Source of the DNA: OAS926 sp035503715
Lineage (GTDB): Bacteria > Pseudomonadota > Alphaproteobacteria > Rhizobiales > Rhizobiaceae
Reading direction: 5' to 3'
Assembly: GCA_035503715.1 (NCBI GenBank)
Contig: DATJTE010000195.1
Coordinates: 1 to 64,000 of the forward strand
DNA: 64,000 bases
Each line of letters starts with the position of its first letter. Within the stretch, counting starts at the first letter, position 1. Shown one piece after another: positions 59,550 through 64,000 of the stretch. The position numbers were made by a program, and so were the translations under genes. The notes below the pieces were generated by a model. That model ran no database searches. It was not told the DNA's origin and was given only the letters and a program-made list of their open reading frames with translations.

Positions 59550-60242
59550 ATGCCGCGCCAAATCCTTGTCGCTGATGACGATCCGCATATCCGCGAGGTG
59601 ATCTGTTTCGCGCTCGAAAAGGCGGGCATGGCGACGGATGCCGTCGCCGATGGCGTGGCTGCGCTGAAGCGCTTCGAGCAGCAACCGCCTGACCTGATCG
59701 TGCTCGATGTCGGAATGCCGGAAATGGACGGGCTGGAGGTCTGCCGGCGGGTGCGGCGGACGTCGAGCGTGCCGATCCTGTTTCTCTCCGCCCGCGACGA
59801 GGAGATCGACCGCATTCTCGGTCTGGAAATCGGCGGCGATGACTATGTGACGAAACCGTTCAGCCCGCGCGAGCTCGTGGCGCGGGTCAACGTCATTCTG
59901 CGGCGCGCACGTTCCGTGCAGCCGGAAGAGGTTGCGCCCAAGCCGCTGGTGCGTGGCCGGCTGACGCTCGACGTTGCGGAGCGATCAACGCGCGTGGGTG
60001 ATCAGGGCATCGATCTTACGCCGATCGAGTTTGCCATCATCAAGAGCCTGATGGCGCGTCCGGCGCATGTGCTGACGCGCAACCAGTTGATGGATGGCAG
60101 CCATGCCGCGAACATCCACGTTTCCGACCGCACGATCGATAGCCATATCCGCAACATCCGCGCCAAGTTCGCGGCCGCGGGCTGCGCGGACGTGGTGGAA
60201 ACGGTGCACGGCGTCGGCTTCCGGCTCGGGCGGTGCGCGTGA
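59550..60242 (+). CDS. OmpR-family response regulator
   Basis: 230 residues. Receiver domain with the acidic pair DD at 9-10, phospho-acceptor Asp53 (LIVLDVGMPEMDG) and Lys in TKPFSP, followed by a winged-helix DNA-binding domain (TPIEFAIIKSLMARPAHVLTRNQL, SDRTIDSHIRNIRAK). GTGA overlap with the kinase gene. Confidence 0.95.
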   Translation: MPRQILVADDDPHIREVICFALEKAGMATDAVADGVAALKRFEQQPPDLIVLDVGMPEMDGLEVCRRVRRTSSVPILFLSARDEEIDRILGLEIGGDDYVTKPFSPRELVARVNVILRRARSVQPEEVAPKPLVRGRLTLDVAERSTRVGDQGIDLTPIEFAIIKSLMARPAHVLTRNQLMDGSHAANIHVSDRTIDSHIRNIRAKFAAAGCADVVETVHGVGFRLGRCA

Positions 60243-61234
60243 GCGGCAAGTGGCGGCCATCGATCCGCTTGGTCGTCCTGGCGATCCTGCTGATGGTGAT
60301 GGCGCTGCCGGTCATAGGCATCATGACGCTGCGGCTCTACGAAAACCTGGTTGGCACGGCGGATGCCGATGCAACGCGTTACGGCGTCGTCATCCTCGGC
60401 GTGCTGGGCGTGGCGCTGGTGCTGGGCTTCGTCTTCGTGCGCGCCATCACCGGCCCGATGCATGAGCTGATCGACCGGACGGCAAAGATCGCGGCTGGCG
60501 ACGGCACGGCCATGCGCCCACTCGACCACCATGGCACGCAGGAGATGGCGGAGCTGTCGGACGCTTTCCTCGACATGGCGCGCAAACTGCAGGCGCGGTC
60601 TGACACGATCCGAACTTTCGCGACACATGTATCGCACGAGCTGAAATCGCCGCTGACCTCGATCCAGGGCGCGGCGGAACTGTTGCGCGATGCAGGCGAT
60701 GAGATGGATGCGACGACACGGGCGCGTTTCCAGAACAACATTGTCGCCGACGCCGACCGGATGAACCGGCTGGTGCGCCGGCTGATCGAGCTGGCGCGCG
60801 CCGAAAATGCCGGGGTTTCGGGCGAGACTGCGACGCTGGCGGAAGCGGTTCAGAAGCTGAATGCGATCGAAGGCTTGGCGGTTGGTGTGGAGCGGGGCGC
60901 GGAGGTCAGGTTCAGGATGTCGTCGGAGAATGCAGCGATTGTGATTTCTCACCTGGCCGACAATGCTGCGCAGCATGGCGCGACACACCTCAAGCTGGCA
61001 GCGGAAGATACAGATGGGATCGTGCGGATCTCGGCCGCAGACGATGGCGTTGGGATTTCGCGAAACAATCGCGACCGCATCTTCGAGCCATTCTTCACGA
61101 CGCGCCGAGAGACCGGTGGCACCGGACTTGGGCTGGGCATTGTGTCAGCGTTGCTCAAGTCGCACGAAGCTTCGATACGACTCGCGCCGAGCGATAAGGG
61201 CGCGCGGTTCGAGATCGACGTGCCGCGCGCCTGA
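60239..61234 (+). CDS. Sensor histidine kinase with minimal periplasmic loop
   Basis: 331 residues. Two membrane helices (about 10-31 and 48-68) are separated by only some 16 residues, so there is no room for a periplasmic sensor domain. HAMP follows, then the H-box THVSHELKSPLTSIQG (His near 133), N-box SHLADNAAQHG, G1 DDGVGIS, F-box FEPFFTTRRE, and G2 GTGLGLGIVSALL. I use the GTG at 60239, which overlaps the response-regulator stop; another GTG lies 6 bases upstream. It probably senses through its membrane part or a partner such as the DUF4173 protein. Confidence 0.94.
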   Translation: MSGKWRPSIRLVVLAILLMVMALPVIGIMTLRLYENLVGTADADATRYGVVILGVLGVALVLGFVFVRAITGPMHELIDRTAKIAAGDGTAMRPLDHHGTQEMAELSDAFLDMARKLQARSDTIRTFATHVSHELKSPLTSIQGAAELLRDAGDEMDATTRARFQNNIVADADRMNRLVRRLIELARAENAGVSGETATLAEAVQKLNAIEGLAVGVERGAEVRFRMSSENAAIVISHLADNAAQHGATHLKLAAEDTDGIVRISAADDGVGISRNNRDRIFEPFFTTRRETGGTGLGLGIVSALLKSHEASIRLAPSDKGARFEIDVPRA

Positions 61235-61239
61235 GCCGA

Positions 61240-62010
61240 TCAGTAGGGCGTGTCGCCGCCATCGACATTGATCGACTGGCCGCGGATGATCACGGCAGCA
61301 TCGGAGAGCAGGAAGGCCACCACGCGGCCGACTTCAATCGGCTGGATGTGACGACCGAGCTGTGCCGGGAACATCGTGTCGAACAGCGCCTGCTTGTCCT
61401 GGCCGAGGCGTGGGGAGAGGAAGTCGGCGACCGATTTCAGCATGTCGGTCGCGACGCCACCCGGGCACACCGCGTTGACGTTGATCTTCTTGTCGGTCCA
61501 TTCGAGCGACAGCGAGCGGGTCAAGTTGATGACCGCGGCCTTGGAGGCGTTGTACCCCGCCATGTTGCGGTAGCCGACCTTGCCGGCATTGGACGCGATG
61601 TTGACGATCGAGCCGCCCTTGTCGCCGAAATGCGACGCGGCGACCTGCGAGGCAAGCAGCACGCCCTTCACGTTGACCGCGAGTTCGAGGTCAAGCCCGG
61701 CAGGCGTCGTTTCGTCGGCGGGTCCGAGGCGTACGATGCCGGCATTGTTGACGAGCCCGTCGATCCGACCCATGCGCGACGAAACCTCTGCAAAGGCCGC
61801 TTTCAGGCTGTCTAGGCTGGTGACGTCGGAGACGGCACTCATGGCGCGGTCGCGAACGTTGAGTGCGGCCGCGGCTGCCGAGACCTTGGCGTTGTCGAGA
61901 TCGAAGAGCGCGACACGGCCGCCCAGTTCGAGAATGGCGTCGGCAATGCCGCGTGCGATGCCACCCGCGCCGCCGGTGACCACATAAACCTTGTCCTGCA
62001 AGCTGCTCAT
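61240..62010 (-). CDS. Short-chain dehydrogenase/reductase (SDR), first copy
   Basis: 256 residues, classical SDR. Cofactor loop TGGAGGIARGI, NNAG motif VNNAGIV, catalytic Ser in VNIASNAG, and YxxxK in YNASKAAV. Interconverts an alcohol and a ketone using NAD(P). Follows the second SDR in the minus-strand operon by 31 bases; substrate not evident, a sugar or polyol is plausible. Confidence 0.94.
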   Translation of the reverse strand: MSSLQDKVYVVTGGAGGIARGIADAILELGGRVALFDLDNAKVSAAAAALNVRDRAMSAVSDVTSLDSLKAAFAEVSSRMGRIDGLVNNAGIVRLGPADETTPAGLDLELAVNVKGVLLASQVAASHFGDKGGSIVNIASNAGKVGYRNMAGYNASKAAVINLTRSLSLEWTDKKINVNAVCPGGVATDMLKSVADFLSPRLGQDKQALFDTMFPAQLGRHIQPIEVGRVVAFLLSDAAVIIRGQSINVDGGDTPY

Positions 62011-62041
62011 TTCAAACCTCTGCGAATTACCAGGTTGGCCA

Positions 62042-62821
62042 CTACCAGGTGGGACGGGCCATGACGCCGCCGTCGACGATCAGATCCGTGCCGGTGATCC
62101 AGCGCGCCGCATCCGACGCGAGGAAGAGCGCGGCGTCGGCGATATCCTCGGGCCGTCCAAGACGGCCGAGTGCGGCGGCCTTCTTCCAGCGGCCGACTCC
62201 CTCCGGCCAGCCTTGCTCGATTCCGCCGCGGTGGATCAGGCCAGGCGAGATCGAGTTGACGCGAATGCCGTGCTCGCCGAGCTCCATCGCTGCTGCCTTG
62301 GTGAACATCAGCAGCGCGGCCTTCGAGGTTGCGTAGTGGCCGTGGCCGGGCGCGGGGTTGTGCCCTTCGATCGAGGCGATGTTGACCACAGCACCGCCTT
62401 TGCCGGATTTGCGCAGCGCATCGGCGAAGGCGCGCACCAGAAGGAACGGCCCTGCGACGTTGGCAGCCATCATCTCGGTCCAGTCGGACTCGGATAGATC
62501 GTTGAACATCTTTACTGGCTGGATGCCGGCATTGTTGACGAGGATGTCAGCGCCGCCTGCGGCCTCGATCAGCGATGTGATGTCCTTCGCGGCGGATACA
62601 TCAGCTTTGACCGATGTCGCCTTGCCACCGGCCGATGTGATCGCAGCGGCGACGGCTTCCGCGGCGGCTTTGTTGCCATGATAGTGGCAGATGACATGCG
62701 CACCAGCCTCGCCAAAACGCCGAGCGATGCCGGAGCCGATCCCGCCACTGGCGCCGGTGACGATCGCGGTGCGGCCGGAGAGGTCGAGAAGTTTTGCGAC
62801 CGATGGGATATTTGCAGTCAT
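62042..62821 (-). CDS. Short-chain dehydrogenase/reductase (SDR), second copy
   Basis: 259 residues, classical SDR. TGASGGIGSGIARR cofactor loop, VNNAGIQ, Ser in VNIASIEG, and YATSK. The end IVDGGVMARPTW is typical of glucose/ribitol-dehydrogenase-like members. Located between a purine nucleoside phosphorylase and the other SDR; the two SDRs may handle the freed pentose or deoxypentose. Confidence 0.94.
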   Translation of the reverse strand: MTANIPSVAKLLDLSGRTAIVTGASGGIGSGIARRFGEAGAHVICHYHGNKAAAEAVAAAITSAGGKATSVKADVSAAKDITSLIEAAGGADILVNNAGIQPVKMFNDLSESDWTEMMAANVAGPFLLVRAFADALRKSGKGGAVVNIASIEGHNPAPGHGHYATSKAALLMFTKAAAMELGEHGIRVNSISPGLIHRGGIEQGWPEGVGRWKKAAALGRLGRPEDIADAALFLASDAARWITGTDLIVDGGVMARPTW

Positions 62822-62830
62822 TGCGTCTTC

Positions 62831-63673
62831 CTAAGCTTTCGCAGCCGGCAGACGCGGCAGCAGATATTCGAGAATTTTGACGAGCTTTTCGCCGCAGATG
62901 GCGGCAACTTCCGCGACCGATTCGATCGTATCGGGCTGCTGGTCCGGTCCGCCGGTCGCAGCATTGCAGATGGCGGAGAGGCCGATGACGCGCATCGAGG
63001 CGTGGTTCGCTGCGATGACTTCGAGCACGGTCGACATACCGACCGCGTCGCCGCCGGCCGCGCGGAAGAAACGGCGCTCAGCCGAGCTTTCCAGCTCGGG
63101 GCCGTTGACGCCGCAATAGATGCCGCGCAGCAGATTGGTGCCGCTCCGTATGGCGGACTCGATGGCGAGTGCGCGCAGGTCCGGATCGTAGAGCCGCGAC
63201 TGATCGGGGAAACGCAGGCCGATCGCCTCGTCATTGCCGCCGATCAGCGGGCTGGTACCGGTGAAGTTTAGATGGTCCTCGATCAGCATGACCTCGCCGG
63301 CGGGGAAATCGGGATTGAGGCCGCCCGAGGCGTTGGTGACGACATATGTGTGAGCGCCGAGCTGCTTCAGCAGATAGACGGCGAGCGCGATGTCGCGTGG
63401 CTGCCAGCCTTCATAACGGTGCAGGCGACCCTGCATGACGATGGTGCGGCGGCCGAACAGCGTGCCGATGACGAACTGACCCTTATGGCCGGGTGCGGTG
63501 GACACCGGAAAACCGTCGATCTCGCCGTAGGGGATGATCGTCGCGTCCTCCACTGCCTCGGCAAGGTGACCGAGGCCGGAGCCGAGCACCAGTGCGATCT
63601 CGCACGGCGCGCCGACGCGGTCTTTGACAGAGGAATAGGCGCGGGCGAGCCGCTGAGATTGGCTTTCGGCCAT
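62831..63673 (-). CDS. Purine nucleoside phosphorylase
   Basis: 280 residues of the trimeric PNP/MTAP family. Phosphate-binding LGSGLGHLAE, APGHKGQF with its His, the strand QGRLHRYEGW (a variant of the usual GRxHxYEG), VTNASGGLNP, and CGVNGPELESSAE. Catalyses phosphorolysis of purine nucleosides to base and (deoxy)ribose-1-phosphate. Its neighbour downstream on the strand is an SDR; its neighbour upstream is a COG0402 amidohydrolase, in line with purine nucleoside deamination and cleavage. Confidence 0.94.
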   Translation of the reverse strand: MAESQSQRLARAYSSVKDRVGAPCEIALVLGSGLGHLAEAVEDATIIPYGEIDGFPVSTAPGHKGQFVIGTLFGRRTIVMQGRLHRYEGWQPRDIALAVYLLKQLGAHTYVVTNASGGLNPDFPAGEVMLIEDHLNFTGTSPLIGGNDEAIGLRFPDQSRLYDPDLRALAIESAIRSGTNLLRGIYCGVNGPELESSAERRFFRAAGGDAVGMSTVLEVIAANHASMRVIGLSAICNAATGGPDQQPDTIESVAEVAAICGEKLVKILEYLLPRLPAAKA

Positions 63674-63684
63674 GGGATATCCTG

Positions 63685-64000
63685 TCAGGCGATTGTGGCT
63701 TTGATCTTCGGGACCATGCGCTCGACCGTGGCGAGCGTGTCGTCGAGCGAAAGGCGCGTGAGCTGGCCGTCGCGCACGACCTGCTCGCCGCCGAGGAAGA
63801 CGTGGCGCACGTCGGACTTGTTGGTGGAATAGACGAGATGCGTCATCGGATCGAACATCGGCACGGCGTGCGGACGCTTCACATCGACCAGCACCATGTC
63901 GGCGAACTTGCCGACCTCCAGGCTGCCGATGCGGTCTTCAGCGCCGAGCGCCTTGGCGCCGTTGATGGTCAGCATGTCCATCGCTTGGCGCGTCGAGATG
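63685..64000 (-). CDS. Amidohydrolase of the COG0402 deaminase type (C-terminal part; 5' end outside window)
   Basis: About 105 C-terminal residues: MDMLTINGAKALGAEDRIGS, then LEVGKFADMVLVDVKRPHAVP and MTHLVYSTNKSDVRHVFLGG. This is the standard end of the TRZ/ATZ, guanine deaminase and 5-methylthioadenosine/S-adenosylhomocysteine deaminase group, where the strand returns to the small beta domain. The catalytic residues lie outside the window. It is 11 bases upstream of the nucleoside phosphorylase on the same strand, so a purine or purine nucleoside deaminase is the likely role. Confidence 0.88.
   Translation of the reverse strand, partial: ISTRQAMDMLTINGAKALGAEDRIGSLEVGKFADMVLVDVKRPHAVPMFDPMTHLVYSTNKSDVRHVFLGGEQVVRDGQLTRLSLDDTLATVERMVPKIKATIA

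Noticed and set aside
1..64000. CRISPR arrays, tRNA or rRNA genes, insertion sequences, attachment sites
   Set aside because: I looked for regularly spaced repeats, tRNA cloverleaf arms, transposase motifs and terminal inverted repeats and saw none; the accessory regions seem to be ordinary catabolic islands, not a mobile element.

Overview
The window is a gene-dense, GC-rich stretch of an alphaproteobacterial genome. Its gene content (many Opp/Dpp-type ABC importers with their own LacI, GntR, IclR and LysR regulators, Gfo/Idh/MocA dehydrogenases, RidA and NagA/NagB relatives) looks like a soil or plant-associated Rhizobiales member such as Mesorhizobium; this is inferred from content and codon style only. 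I see no rRNA, tRNA, CRISPR array, phage gene or insertion sequence. It reads as a string of catabolic islands, each pairing an importer, hydrolytic enzymes and a local repressor.

Region 1 (1-8.1 kb): a minus-strand pair of a DddP-like M24 metallohydrolase and a peptide-type solute-binding protein cut by the window edge, an aldehyde dehydrogenase, a divergent SAF-domain protein, and a LysR regulator followed by an MFS carrier. Region 2 (8.3-9.4 kb): a deletion scar in which two head-to-head genes have both lost their 5' ends, then a small ABM-type monooxygenase.

Region 3 (9.4-30 kb): two GntR/FCD regulators, two cytosolic-looking YncE-type beta-propellers, a PhnCDE-like importer and two parallel modules, each with the order solute-binding protein, two permeases, two ATPases and a beta-lactamase-fold serine hydrolase. 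The same 14-base operator (ATTGAATACCATTT), in three exact and two near copies, lies in four promoter regions. At three of them it abuts or follows a TTGACA box, so the whole block looks like one regulon.

Region 4 (30-46.4 kb): a LacI-controlled island with four copies of a GCAACCGGTTGC-type palindrome in front of four transcription units. It holds an ABC importer with a fused double ATPase, two Gfo/Idh/MocA oxidoreductases, a D-2-hydroxyacid dehydrogenase, an Ldh_2-type dehydrogenase, and an overlapping gene train of NagB-like, SIS-domain, NagA-like, ceramidase-like and AGE-epimerase-like enzymes. No sugar kinase is present and the NagB-like protein has altered active-site residues, so ordinary GlcNAc catabolism is not a satisfying explanation. 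This is the best candidate for an undescribed pathway.

Region 5 (46.4-57.9 kb): a GntR remnant, a LysR/VOC divergent pair, and a long minus-strand operon (solute-binding protein, DppB, DppC, cog3964 amidohydrolase, DppD, DppF, RidA, SelA-like PLP enzyme, IclR regulator) preceded by a TTCCAT-N4-ATGGAA palindrome. Region 6 (57.9-61.2 kb): a small coupled ORF, a polytopic DUF4173-type membrane protein, an OmpR-type response regulator and a histidine kinase with almost no periplasmic domain. Region 7 (61.2-64 kb): two SDR dehydrogenases, a purine nucleoside phosphorylase and the end of a COG0402-type amidohydrolase, which suggests nucleoside salvage or catabolism.
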